A stretch of DNA of 64,000 nt, taken from contig OZ220680.1 in NCBI GenBank assembly GCA_965116345.1, forward strand, positions 4,092,001-4,156,000. Reading direction: 5' to 3'. The DNA is from VXYL01 sp965116345. GTDB lineage: Bacteria > Pseudomonadota > Gammaproteobacteria > Pseudomonadales > Azotimanducaceae. Positions 27,501 through 42,500 of this stretch are shown here, piece by piece. The translations under genes and the position numbers were made by a program. Under the pieces are notes generated by a model, which saw nothing but the letters and a program-made list of their open reading frames with translations, did no database searches and was not told where the DNA came from. Every line of letters starts with the position of its first letter. The stretch's first letter is position 1.

Positions 27501-30500
27501 GCAACGACGATGATGCCACCCACCAGGTGGCCACCAGCGCCGACTACACGGCGGCGGCGGCGAACGCGGCGCTCACCATCGCCGCCGGTTCCCGCACCGG
27601 CACCGTCAGCATCCCGACCACGCAGGACACCACCTACGAGGGCGACCACCACTTCACGCTGACCCTCGTCAGCACCGACACCTTCAACCTCAGCGACACG
27701 GCGGGTTCCGCCGTCGGCACCATCACCGACGCGGCGGACCGCCCGACCTTCGCCTTCTCAACAGCCTCCACGGACGCCGACGAGGACGACGGCACGCTGA
27801 CCCTGACCGTTGCCAAGACCGGCACGACGCTCGTTGCCGCCACGGTCAGCTACGCGACGACCGACGGCACCGCCACCGGCGGCAGCGACTTCACCGCCAT
27901 CACCGGCACGGACCTGAACTTCGCCGCCGCAGACGCCAGCAAGAACATCACCGTCAGCCTCACCGACGACAGCACCGACGAGCCCGGAGAAGCCTTCACC
28001 GTCGACCTCACCGCAGGAGCCGGCGCGCAGCTCGGCAGCACCAAGAGTCACACGATCAACATCACCGACAACGACGCGACCACGGTCAAGCTCGCGGCCC
28101 CATCCACCGCCATCGACGAGGCCGGCGGCACCAAGACCATCACCGTCACGCTCGGCCGGGCGCTCACCGGCGACGAGACCCTCGACGTGCCGCTGACCTT
28201 CTCCGGCACGGCCACCTTCGGCACCGACTACACGCTCGCCGCGCCGAACTCGACCCCCACCGGCGTCACCTACTCGGACCTCGCGAGCACCGACCTCGCG
28301 GCAAGCCCGCCGACCATCGCCTTCTCCGGCGTGGACAAAGCCGCGGGCAGCGCGACGGTCGTCCTCACGGCGACGGCCGACACCATCGACGAGGGCGCGA
28401 CGGAATCCGTCACCGTCGGCATCGGCACCATCGACGACGACCTCGACGGCGGCACGACCAAGAGCGGCACGGCGACCTTCGACATCACCGACGACGACGG
28501 CACGCCGACCGCGACCCTGGTGCTGGATCCCACATCCATCGACGAGTCCGGCGACGACAACGCGACCACGGTGACCGCGACCCTGAGCGGCCCATCGAGC
28601 CGGGCCGTCACGCTGACCGTCGCCGCCGCGGCGGTGGACCCGGCGACCAGCAGCGACTTCAGCCTCGGCGGCACGACTCTCACCATCGCCGCCGGCAGCA
28701 CCACGAGCACCGGCACATTGACCATCACGGCGGTGGACAACGATGTCGACGCGGCCAACAAGACCGTCACCGTCTCGGCCGCCGCGACCGGCGGCAACGG
28801 CGTCGCGAGCCCGAGCAATGCGACGCTGACGATCACCGACGACGATGACCGCGGCATCAGCGTCTCGACGGTGACGTTGACCCTCGCCGAGGCCGACGAT
28901 CCGTTGACGGAGAGCGCCACCGAGCACCAGAAGACGTACACCGTCGAGCTCGACAGCGAGCCCACCGGCACCGTGACGGTGAACCTCTCGAGCGGCGACA
29001 CCAAGATCGCCACGCTCAGCGAAACAAGCCTCGAGTTCACGGCGTCCGACTGGGACGCCCAGACCGTCATGGTCACCGCCGTCGCCGACGCCATCGACAA
29101 TCCAGCGGACAAGCGCACGGTGCGCATTACCCATACGGTCAGCGCCGCCGGCACGGACTACAAGGACGAAACCGCCGCTGCCGTCGACGTGACGGTCACC
29201 GACGACGACGGCGAGCCGACGCTCAGCATCGACTCGCCGAGCGTCGCCGAGGGCAACAGCAGCACTGCCACCCTGACCTTCAAGGTCACGCTGTCGCCGG
29301 CTAGCGGCAAGCCGGTGAGCGTGACCTACGCCGACGCGGCCACCGGCACGGCGACCTCGGCCACGGACTACGCGGCGATTGCCTCCGGCACCCTCAACTT
29401 CACCGCCGGCCAAACCGAGAAGACGGTGACGGTCACGGTGAACGGCGACACGGTTGACGAGCCCAATGAAACCGTCATCCTGCGCCTGTCCTCGCCAAGC
29501 AACGCGGTGCTCTCCGGCGGCGCGCAGACCCTCGACGGCGCCGGCACGATCACCGACGACGACGCGACGCCGACCGCGACCCTCGTGCTGACGCCCGCGA
29601 CGATCGACGAATCCGGCAACAAGAACGAAAGCACCGTAACCGCCACCTTGAGCGGTGAATCAAGCGAGGCCGTCACCCTGACCGTCGCCGCCGCAGCCGT
29701 CTCTCCGGCGGTAGTGGCTGACTACGCGCTGAGCACCAACACGACCCTCACCATCGCCGCCGGCAGCCAGGCCAGCAGGGGCGCCGTGACGATCACCGCC
29801 GTGGACAACAGCGTCGATGCGCCGAACAAGTCGGTGACCGTCTCGGCCACCGCGAGCGGCGGCGGCGTGGCGGACCCGGACGACGCGACGCTCACGATCA
29901 CCGACGACGACGACGCGCCGACCGGCATCACGCTTGCCGTCGACAAATCGACGATCGCCGAGAACGCCGCCGAGGCGATCGTCACGGTGACGGCCAGCGT
30001 CAGCGGCGGCAGTACCTACGCGGCGAGCAAGGACCTGGCCATCGCGGTCGGCGGGGGAACGAGCACGGCGACCTCGGACGAGGACTACACCGCAGTCGAG
30101 AACTTCACCCTGACCCTGCCCGCCGGTGCGTCGAGCGCGGAAGACACCTTCGACCTCGAACCCCTCGACGACGACGTGGACGAGGACACGGAAACGATCG
30201 CCGTCACCGGCACGGACCCGGGCGGCGTCGCGGTGGCAGGCGCGAGCATCGACCTCACCGACGACGACACCCGGGGCGTGACGGTGTCCACGGCCACCCT
30301 GTCGGTGGACGAGGCCGACGATCCCGACACCCCCGCCAAGGAGCACGAGGCGACCTACACGGTGGTGCTCGACAGCGAGCCGACGGACGACGTGAGCATC
30401 GACATCACCGCGCCGGCCATGGTGACGCTGAGCCCGACAAGCCTCACCTTCACGCCCTCCAACTGGGACCAGGCACAGACGGTGACGGCGACGGCGGTGG

Positions 30501-33500
30501 ACGACGCCATCGACAACGCCGGGAATGAGCGCGCCGGCAGCATCGCGCACACGGTGGTGGAGGGTGACTCGGACTACGCCGGCGTCGCGGCGGCGAGCGT
30601 CGCGGTGACCGTGAACGACGACGACGGCACGCCGGCGGTGACGCTCAAGCTGTCGTCGGCATCGATCGCCGAGAACGGGGGCTCCAGCACGGTCACCGCT
30701 TCCCTGAGCGGCGCATCGAGCCAGACGGTCACCCTGACGGTCGCCGCCGCGGCCGTGTCCCCGGCGGCAACGGGCGACTTCGCGCTCAGCGCCAACAAGA
30801 CCCTGACCATCGCCGCCGGCGCCACCGAGAGCACGGGCACCGTCACCGTCACGGCGGCGGACAACGATGTGGATGCGGCCGACAAGTCCGTCACGGTCTC
30901 GGCCACCGCGACCGGCGGCGGGGTGTCTGCCCCGTCCCCCGTGACGCTGACGATCACCGACGACGACACGCGGGGCGTGACGGTGACCGGCGGCTCCTTG
31001 ACCATGGACGAGGCGGATAACGCGGGGACTGCGGACACCCGCGAGGACCAGGACAGCTACACGGTGGTGCTCGACAGCGAGCCGACGGACGATGTGAGCA
31101 TCAACATCACCGCCCCGAACATCGTGACGCTGAGCCCGACAAGCCTCACCTTCACCCCGTCGAACTGGAACCAGGCGCAGACTGTGACGGCGACGGCGGT
31201 GGATGACGCCATCGACAACGCCGGGGATGAGCGAACCGGCAGCATCGCCCACGCGGTGGTGGAAGGTGACTCGGACTACGCCGGCGTCGCCGCGGAGAGC
31301 GTCGCGGTCACCGTGAACGACGACGACGGCACGCCGGTGGTGACGCTCAAGCTGACGCCGACATCCGTTGCCGAGGATGGCGGCGCCACCAGTGGTCGCA
31401 GCACAGTGACCGCAACCCTGAGCGGCCCCTCGAGCCAGGCCGTCACCCTGACCGTCGCCGTCGCGGCGGTGGACCCGGCGACCGGCAGCGACTTCACCGT
31501 CAGCGGCACGACCCTCACCATCGCCGCCGGCGCCACCACAAGCACCGGCACCGTAACCATCACCGCAGTGGACAACACGGTGGACGCCCCCAACAAGACT
31601 GTCACGGTCTCGGCCACCGCCAGCGGCGGCGGCGCGGCGGATCCGGACGACCAGACGCTCACGATTCTTGACGATGACGAAGCCGCCAAGGAACTGAACA
31701 TCACGGTCAGTCTGGGGGAGGGCAACGCGAGCACCAGGGTTGCCGAGAACGTGCAGACCGCGCCGACCATCACCGTGACGGCGAGCCTGGCCGGGGAGGT
31801 CACCTCGTCGACGGCGCGGACGGTGAACGTCACCGTGGGCGATGACGATGACTCGGCCACCGAGGTGGACGACTACGAGGCGGTGGACGGCTTCGACATC
31901 ACCATCGCGGCGGAGGCGTCGAGCGGGACCGGCAGCTTCACGTTCACACCGGTGGACGACGCCGTTGATGAAGACGACGAGACGGTGAGCATCAGCGGCG
32001 CCTTCGCCGGCAGCGACCCGGTGAATCTCGCGAGCATCACGATCACCGACGACGACACCCGCGGCATCAGCGTTTCGCCGGTGGCGCTGACTCTCGACGA
32101 GGCCGACGATCCGTCAACGCAGAGCATCACCGAGCACCGGAAGACGTACACCGTCGAGCTCGACAGCGAGCCCACCGGCACCGTGACGGTCAACCTTTCG
32201 AGCGGCGATACCACCATCGCAACGCTGAGCGACAACAGCCTCGAGTTCACGGCGTCCGACTGGGACGCGCAGACCGTGACCGTCACCGCCGTGGCCGACG
32301 CCATCGACAACGCGGGCGATGAACGCACCGCGACCATCACCCACACGGTGGGCGCCACGGGCACGGACTACGAGGACGAGACCGCCGCGGCGGTGAGTGT
32401 CACCGTCACCGACGACGACGGCGAGCCGACGCTCGGCATCGACTCGCCGAGCGTCGCGGAGGGCGACAGCAGCACCGCGACGATGACCTTCAAGGTCACG
32501 CTGTCACCGGCGAGCGGCAAGCCGGTGAGCGTGACCTACGCCGACGCGGCCACCGGCACGGCGACCTCGGCGACGGACTACGCGGCGATCACCTCCGGCG
32601 CCCTCAACTTCGCCGCCGGCCAAACCGAGAAGACGGTGGATGTCACGGTCAACGGCGACACCACGGACGAGCCCAGCGAAACCGTCATCCTGCGCCTGTC
32701 CTCGCCAAACAACGCGGCGCTCTCCGGCGGCGCGCAGACACTCGACGGCACCGGCACGATCAACGACGACGACGACGCACCGACCGTGTCGGTCGCCGAC
32801 GCCACGGCGGTGAACGAAGGCGACGACGCGGACACCACGGTGGACATGAGCTTCACGGTGACCCTGTCCGAGGCCAGTTCCCTGGCCGTCACCGTGCCCT
32901 ACACCCTGTCCGGTACCGCCACCGGCGGCAGCGACTACGAGACGCCCGCGTCCACGAGCCTGTCGATCCCGGCCGGCGACGCCAGCGGCACGATCGTCAT
33001 CAAGGTCAAGGGGGACGCCCTCGACGAGCCCAACGAGACGATCATCGTCACGCTCGGCGCACCAACCAACGCAACGGTCTCCACCGCCGAGGGCGCGGGC
33101 ACGGGAACCGGCACGATCACCGACGACGACGGCACGCCGGCGGTGACGCTCAAGCTGTCGTCGGCATCGATCACCGAGAACGTGGGCTCCAGCACGGTAA
33201 CCGCTTCCCTCGGCGGCGCATCGAGCCAGGACGTCACCTTGACCGTCGCCGCCGCGGCGGTGTCCCCCGCCGCCACCGGCGACTACACGCTCAGCGCCGA
33301 CAAGACACTGACCATCGCGGCCGGCGCCACCGAGAGCACCGGCACCGTGACCATCACGGCGGTGGACAACGATGTGGATGCGGCCGACAAGTCCGTCACC
33401 GTCTCTGCCACGGCGAGCGGCGGCGGGGTGTCCGCCCCGTCCCCCGCGACGCTGACGATCACCGACGACGACACGCGGGGCGTGACGGTGGCCGGCGGCC

Positions 33501-36500
33501 CCTTGACCATGGACGAGGCGGATAACACGGGGACTGCGGCCACCCGCGAGGATCAGGCCAGCTACACGGTGGTGCTCGACAGCGAGCCGACGGACGATGT
33601 GAGCATCAACCTCACCGCCCCGGCCATGGTGACGCTGAGCCCGGCAAGCCTCACCTTCACCCCGTCGAACTGGAGCCAGGCGCAGACCGTCACCGTCACC
33701 GCCGTCGACGACGCCATCGACAATCCCGGCGACGCGCGTACCGCGAGCATCGCGCACACCTTGGTCGCGGGGGGTTCGGACTACGCCGGGGTCAATGTGT
33801 CCGGCGTGACGGCGACGGTCACCGACGACGACGCCGCGCCGGACGGCATCACGCTTTCAGTTGACACCGAAGAGGTGGCCGAGGACGCGGCCAAGACCAG
33901 CGTCACCGTGACCGCGACGGTGGGCGGCGGCACACGCTATTCGGCGGACACGACGGTGGAGGTGACCGTCGGCAAGGCGACCGACAGCGCCGTCTCCGGC
34001 ACCGACTACGCGCGGGTGTCCGCCTTCGACCTCGTCATCCCCGCCGGCGAGGCGGGCGTCTCCAGGGCCTTCGACCTGACGCCCACCGACGACGCCCTCG
34101 ACGAGGCGGACGAGACCATCAGCGTGACCGGCGAGTCCGGCAGCCTGACGGTCACCGGAACGAGCATCACGCTGACCGACGACGACGTGCCCGAACTCGG
34201 CATTGCAGCCGGGTCGGCGGTCACGGAAGGCACGGCGGCGGGCTTCACGGTCAACGCCGACATCGCGCCCGTCGCCGACCTGACGGTGAACCTCGACATC
34301 GCCACCACGGCGGGCTTCGCCGCGAGCGGTACGACCGGTGCCAAGACCCTCACCTTCCGCGCCGGGCGGACCAGCGAGGCGCATACGGTCACCACCGAGG
34401 CCGACACGAACGACGAGCCGGACGGTTCGGTGACCGTGGCTCTCAAGGGCGGCACGGACTACGCGGTGGCTTCCAGCGGCGGTTCGGCGAGCGTGGACGT
34501 GAACGACGACGACGCGACCACGGTCGCTCTGGCGCGGGCCGGTTCGGGCGGCATCGCCGAGGACGGTGGCGCAGTGGACGTGACCATCACGCTGGGTCGG
34601 GCGCTGGTGGCGGGCGAGAGCGTGACGGTGCCGTTGGCGGTGACCGGCGCGACGGTGTCGACGCACTACACCCTCGCTCTCAAGGGCGACGGCGGCACGG
34701 GCGTGTCGCTGGCGGCGGCCGATCCGCACAGCGCCCAGGACCCGGCGGTGAAGATCGAGGGCGCCGAGGCCCGGACGGCGACGCTGACGCTCACCGCCGT
34801 GGCCAACACGGACAACGCCAGCCGCACCGTGGCCATCGCCTACGGGACCAGTGCCCGCGCGCCCTCGTCGAGCGGGCTGTCCGGCGGCATCACCGCGACC
34901 GGTTCGGCGTCGGTGCCGATCCTCGACGACGACGCCGAGATCAGCGTCGCGGACGCGAGCGCCGCCGAGGGCAGCGCGGTGGTGTTCACGGTGACGCTGC
35001 CCGAGGTCGCGCCGAGCGGCGGCGTGAGCGTCGGCTACTCGACCTCCGACGGCCGCGGCAACGACGATGATGAAACTCACCAGGTCGCGACCAGCGCCGA
35101 CTACACCGCGGCGGCGGCCAACGCGGCGCTCACCATCGCCGCCGGTTCCCGCACTGGCACCGTCAGCATCCCGACCATGCAGGACACCACCTACGAGGGC
35201 GACCACCACTTCACGCTGACCCTGGACAGCACCGACACCTTCAACCTCAGCGAGACGGCGAGGTCTGCCGTCGGCACCATCACCGACGCCGCCGACCGCC
35301 CGACCTTCGCCTTCTCCGCCGCCTCCACCGACGCCGACGAGGACGACGGCACGCTGACCCTGACCGTTGCGAAGACCGGCACGACCCTCGTTGCCGCCAC
35401 GGTCAGCTACGCGACGACCGACGGCACGGCCACCGGCGGCAGCGACTTCACGGCCATCACCGGCACGGACCTCGACTTCGCCGCGGCCGACGCCAGCAAG
35501 ACCATCAGCGTCAGCATCACCGACGACAGCACCGACGAGCCCGGAGAAGCCTTCACCGTCGACCTGACCGCAGGAGCCGGCGCGCAGCTCGGCAGCACCA
35601 AGAGTCACACGATCAACATCACCGACAACGACGCGACCACGGTCAAGCTCGCGGCCCCATCCACCGCCATCGACGAGGCCGGCGGCACCAAGACCATCAC
35701 CGTCACGCTGGGCCGGGCGCTCACCGGCGACGAGACCCTCGACGTGCCGCTGACCTTCTCCGGCACGGCCACCTTCGGCACCGACTACACGCTCGCCGCG
35801 CCGAACTCGACGCCCACCGGCGTCAGCTACTCGAACCTCGCGGGCACCGACCTCGCGGCAAGCCCGCCGACGATCGCCTTCTCCGGCGTGGACAAAGCCG
35901 CGGGCAGCGCGACGGTCGTCCTCACGGCGACGGCCGACACCACCGACGAGGGCGCGACGGAGTCGGTGACCGTCGGCATAGGCACCATCGACGACGACCT
36001 CGACGGCGGCACGGCCAAGAGCGGCACGGCGACGTTCGACATCACCGACGACGACGGCACGCCGACCGCGACCCTGGTGCTCGATCCCGCGTCCATCGAC
36101 GAGTCCGGCGACGACAACGCGACCACGGTGACCGCGACCCTGAGCGGCCCTTCGAGCCGGGCCGTCACCCTGACGGTCGCCGCCGCCGCGGTGGACCCGG
36201 CGACCAGCAGCGACTACACCCTGGCCGGCACGACCCTGACCATCGCCGCCGGCAGCACCAGGAGCACCGGCACCGTGACCATCACCGCGGTGGACAACAC
36301 GGTGGACGCCCCCGACAAGACCGTCACCGTCTCGGCCACGGCCAGCGGCGGGGGCGTGGCCGACCCGGACGACCGGACGCTCACCATTCTCGACGATGAC
36401 GAAGCGCCGAAAGAGCTGAACATCAAGGTCAGTCTCGGGGAGGGCGACGCGAGCACCAGGGTTGCCGAGAACGTGCAGACCGCGCCGACCATCACGGTGA

Positions 36501-39500
36501 CGGCGAGCCTGGCCGGGGAGGTCACCTCGTCGACGGCGCGGACGGTGAACGTCACCGTGGGCGACGAGGACGATTCGGCCACCGAGGTGGACGACTACGA
36601 GGCGGTGGACGGCTTCGACATCACCATCGCGGCGGAGGCGTCGAGCGGGACCGGCAGCTTCACGTTCACACCGGTGGACGACGCCGTTGATGAAGACGAC
36701 GAGACGGTGAGCATCAGCGGCGCCTTCGCCGGCAGCGACCCGGTGCCGCTCGCGAGCATCACCATCACCGACGACGACACCCGCGGCATCAGCGTCTCGC
36801 CGGTGGCGCTGACCCTCGCCGAAGTCGATGATCCGTCAACCCAGAGCCTCACCGAGCACCGGAAGACCTACAGCGTCGAGCTCGACAGCGAGCCCACCGG
36901 CACCGTGACGGTGAACCTCGCGAGCGGCGACACGACGGTTGCCACGCTGAGCGACAACAGCCTCGAGTTCACGGCGTCCGACTGGGACGCGCAGACCGTG
37001 ACCGTCACCGCCGTGGCCGACGCCATCGACAACGCGGGCGATGAACGCACCGCGACCATCACCCACACGGTGAGCGCCACGGCCACGGACTACGAGGACG
37101 AGACCGCCGCGGCGGTGAGTGTCACAGTCACCGACGACGACGGCGAGCCGACGCTCGGCATCGACGCACCGAGCGTCGCCGAGGGCGACAGCAGCACTGC
37201 GACGATGACCTTCAAGGTCACGCTGTCACCGGCGAGCGGAAAGCCGGTGACCGTCGCCTACGCCGACGCGGCCACCGGCACGGCGACCTCGGCCACGGAC
37301 TACGCGGCGATCACCTCCGGCACGCTCAGCTTCGACGCTGGCGACACCGAGAAGACGGTGGATGTCACGGTCAACGGCGACACCATCGACGAGCCCGGCG
37401 AGACGGTCGTCCTGCGCCTGTCCTCGCCGAGCAACGCGAGGCTCACCGGCGGGGTTACCACTCTCGACGGCACGGGCACGATCACGGACGACGACGACGC
37501 GCCCACCGTTTCGGTGGCGAACGCCGCAGCAGTGAACGAGGGCAACGACCAGGACACCACGGTGGACATGAGCTTCACCGTGACCCTGTCCGCCGCGAGC
37601 GCCAAGGCCATCACCGTGCCCTACACCCTGACCGGCACCGCCACCGGCGGCAGCGACTACGAGACGCCATCGTCCACGAGCCTGTCCATCGCGGCTGGCG
37701 ACACCAGCGGCACCATCGTCGTCAAGGTCAAGGGGGACGCGGTGGACGAGCCCAACGAGACCATCATCGTCACCCTCGGCGCGCCGACCAACGCGACGGT
37801 CTCGACCGTCGAGGGCGCGGGCACGGGCACGGGCACCATCACCGACGACGACGGCACGCCGACGGTGGCGCTCAAGCTGTCGTCGGCATCCATCACCGAG
37901 AACGGGGGCTCCAGCACGGTGACCGCTTCCCTCAGCGGCGCATCGCACCAGGCCGTCACGCTGACCGTCGCCGCCACAGCGGTGTCCCCCGCCGCCACCG
38001 GCGACTACTCGCTCAGCGCCAACAAGACCCTGACCATCGCGGCCGGCGCCACCGAGAGCGCGGGCGTCGTCACCGTCACGGCGACGGACAACGATGTGGA
38101 CGCGGCCGACAAGACCGTCACCGTCTCGGCCACGGCGAGCGGCGGCGGGGTGGCACACCCGTCCACCGCGACGCTGACGATCACCGACGACGACACCCGG
38201 GGCGTGACCGTGGCCGGCGGCCCCTTGACCATGGACGAGGCGGATAACACGGAGACTGCGGACACGCGCGAGGACCGAGGCAGCTACACGGTGGTACTCG
38301 ACAGCGAGCCCACGGACGATGTGAGCATCAACATCACCGCCCCGGCCATGGTGACGCTGAGCCCGACAAGCCTCACCTTCACCCCGTCCAACTGGAACCA
38401 GACGCAGACCGTCACCGCCACGGCGGTGAACGACAGCATCGACAACGCCGGGAATGAGCGCACCGGCAACATCACCCATGCGGTGGTGGAGGGTGACTCG
38501 GACTACGCCGGCGTCGCGGCGGAGAGCGTCGCGGTGACCGTGAACGACGACGACGGCACGCCGTCCGTGACGCTCAAGCTGTCGTCGGCATCGATCACCG
38601 AGAACGGGGGCTCCAGCACGGTGACCGCAACCCTCGGCGGCGCATCGAGCCAGGCGGTCACCCTGACGGTCGCCGCCGCGGCCGTGTCGCCGGCGGTCGC
38701 TGGCGACTACACCCTCAGCGGCTCAACCCTGACCATAGCCGCCGGCAGCACGACTAGTACTGGCACGGTCACCGTCACGGCGGTGGACAACGATGTCGAC
38801 GCGGCCAACAAGACCGTCACCGTCTCGGCCACGGCGAGTGGCGGCGCGGTGGCCAATCCAGCGAACGCGATCTTGACGATCACCGACGATGACACCCGCG
38901 GCATCAGCGTCTCGTCGGTGACGTTGACCCTCGCCGAGGTTGACGATCCGTCAACCCAGAGCATCACCGAGCACCAGAAGACGTACACCGTCGAGCTCGA
39001 CAGCCAGCCCACCGGCACCGTGACGGTCAACCTTGCGAGTGGCGACACCACGATCGCAACGCTGAGCGACAACAGCCTCGAATTCACAGCCTCCGACTGG
39101 GACGCGCAGACCGTCACGGTCACCGCCGTCGCGGACGCCATCGACAACGCGGGCGATGCCCGCACCGCGACCATCACCCACACGGTGAGCGCCACGGGCA
39201 CGGATTACGAGGACGAGACAGCCGCCGCCGTCGAGGTGACGGTCACCGACGACGACGGCGAGCCGACGCTCAGGATCGACTCGCCGAGCGTCGCGGAGGG
39301 CGACAGCAGCACCGCGACGATGACCTTCAAGGTCACGCTGTCACCGGCGAGCGGCAAGCCGGTGAGCGTGACCTACGCCGACGCGGCCACCGGCACGGCG
39401 ACCTCGGCGACGGACTACGCGGCGATCACCTCCGGCGCCCTCAACTTCGCCGCCGGCCAAACCGAGAAGACGGTGGATGTCACGGTCAACGGCGACACCA

Positions 39501-42500
39501 CGGACGAGCCCAGCGAAACCGTCATCCTGCGCCTGTCCTCGCCAAACAACGCGGCGCTCTCCGGCGGCGCGCAGACACTCGACGGCACCGGCACGATCAA
39601 CGACGACGACGACGCACCGACCGTGTCGGTCGCCGACGCCACGGCGGTGAACGAAGGCGACGACGCGGACACCACGGTGGACATGAGCTTCACGGTGACC
39701 CTGTCCGAGGCCAGTTCCCTGGCCGTCACCGTGCCCTACACCCTGTCCGGTACCGCCACCGGCGGCAGCGACTACGAGACGCCCGCGTCCACGAGCCTGT
39801 CGATCCCGGCCGGCGACGCCAGCGGCACGATCGTCATCAAGGTCAAGGGGGACGCCCTCGACGAGCCCAACGAGACGATCATCGTCACGCTCGGCGCACC
39901 AACCAACGCAACGGTCTCCACCGCCGAGGGCGCGGGCACGGGAACCGGCACGATCACCGACGACGACGGCACGCCGGCGGTGACGCTCAAGCTGTCGTCG
40001 GCATCGATCCCCGAGAACGGGGGCTCCAGCACGGTGACCGCTTCCCTCGGCGGCGCATCGAGCCAGGACGTCACCTTGACCGTCGCCGCCGCGGCGGTGT
40101 CCCCCGCCGCCACCGGCGACTACACGTTCAGCGCCGACAAGACACTGACCATCGCGGCCGGCGCCACCGAGAGCACCGGCACCGTGACCATCACGGCGGT
40201 GGACAACGATGTGGACGCGGCCGACAAGTCCGTCACCGTCTCTGCCACGCCGAGCGGCGGCGGGGTGTCCGCCCCGTCCCCCGCGACGCTGACGATCACC
40301 GACGACGACACGCGGGGCGTGACGGTGGCCGGCGGCCCCTTGACCATGGACGAGGTGGATAACACGGGGACTGCGGCCACCCGCGAGGATCAGGCCAGCT
40401 ACACGGTGGTGCTCGACAGCGAGCCGACGGACGATGTGAGCATCAACGTCACCGCCCCGGCCATGGTGACGCTGAGCCCGGCAAGCCTCACCTTCACCCC
40501 GTCGAACTGGAACCAGGCGCAGACCGTCACCGCCACGGCGGTGAACGACAGCATCGACAACGCCGGGGATGCGCGCACCGGCAACATCACCCACGCGGTA
40601 GTGGAGGGTGACTCGGACTACGCCAGTGTGACGGCTGCGAACGTCGCGGTGACCGTGAGCGACGACGACGGCGAGCCGACGCTGAGCATCGACTCGCCGA
40701 GCGTCGCGGAGGGCGACAGCAGCACTGTCACGATGACCTTCAAGGTGACGCTGTCACCGGCGAGCGGCAAGCCGGTGAGCGTCACCTACGCTGACGCGGC
40801 CACCGGCACGGCGACCTCGGCCACGGACTACGCGGCGATTAGCTCCGGCACCCTCAACTTCGCGGCCGGCCAAACCGAGAAGACGGTGGATGTCACGGTC
40901 AACGGCGACACCACGGACGAGCCCAGCGAAACCGTCATCCTGCGCCTGTCCTCGCCAAGCAACGCGAGGCTCACCGGCGGCTCGACCACACTCGACGGCA
41001 CCGGCACGATCACGGACGACGACGCCGCACCGACCGTGTCGGTAGCCGACGCCACGGCGGTGAATGAAGGCGACGACGCGGACACCACCGCGGACATGAG
41101 CTTCACGGTGTCCCTGTCCGCCGCGAGCGCCAACGCCGTCACCGTGCCCTACACCCTGTCCGGCACCGCCACCGGCGGCAGCGACTACGAGACGCCATCG
41201 TCCACGAGCCTGTCGATCCCGGCCGGCGACGCCAGCGGCACGATCGTCATCAAGGTCAAGGGGGACGCCCTCGACGAGCCCAACGAGACGATCATCGTCA
41301 CCCTTGGCACGCCGACCAACGCGACGGTCTCGACCACGACAGGCGCGGGAACGGGAACCGGCACGATCACCGACGACGACGGCACGCCAGCGGTGACGCT
41401 CAAGCTGTCGTCGGCGTCGATCACCGAGAACGGAGGTTCCAGCACGGTGACCGCAACCCTCGGTGGCGCATCGCACCAGGCCGTCACCCTGACGGTCGCC
41501 GCGGCGGCGGTGTCCCCGGCGACCACCAGCGATTACACCCTTAGCGGCACGACCCTGACCATCGCGGCCGGCGCCACCGAGAGCTCGGGCACGGTAACCG
41601 TCACGGCGGTGGATAACGAAGTGGACGCGGCTGACAAGACCGTCACCGTCTCGGCCACGGCGAGTGGCGGCGGTGTGTCCGACCCGACCGCCGCGACGCT
41701 GACGATTACCGACGACGACACGCGTGGCATCAGCGTCTCGCCGGTGACGCTGACCCTCGCGGAGGTCGACGATCCGTCAACCCAGAACACCTCCGAGCAC
41801 CAGGAGACGTACAGCGTCGAGCTCGACAGCCAGCCCACCGGCACGGTGACGGTGAACCTTTCGAGCGGCGACACGACAATCGCAACGCTGAGCGACACCA
41901 GCCTCGAATTCACAGCTTCCGACTGGGACGCGCAGACCGTCACCGTCACCGCCGCGGCCGACGCGATCGACAACGCGGGCGACGCCCGCACCGCGACCAT
42001 CACCCACACGGTGAGCGCCACGGGCACGGACTACGAAGACGAAACCGCCGCTGCCGTCGATGTGACGGTGACGGACGACGACGGCGAGCCGACGCTCGGC
42101 ATCGACTCGCCGAGCGTCGTCGAGGGCGACAGCGGCACTGCCACGATGACATTCAAGGTCACGCTATCATCGGCGAGCGGCAAGCCGGTGAGCGTCGCCT
42201 ACGCCGATGCGACCACCGGCACGGCGACCTCGGCGACGGACTATGCGGCGATCACCTCCGGCACCCTCAACTTCACCGCGGGCCAAACCGAGAAGACGGT
42301 GGATGTCGCGGTGAACGGCGACACCACGGACGAGCCAAACGAAACCGTCATCCTGCGCCTGTCCTCGCCGAGCAACGCAGCGCTCTCCGGCGGCGCGCAG
42401 ACCCTCGACGGCACCGGCACGATCACCGACGACGACGGCACGCCGGCGGTGACGCTCGAGCTGTCGTCGGCATCCATCACCGAGAATGGGGGCTCCAGCA

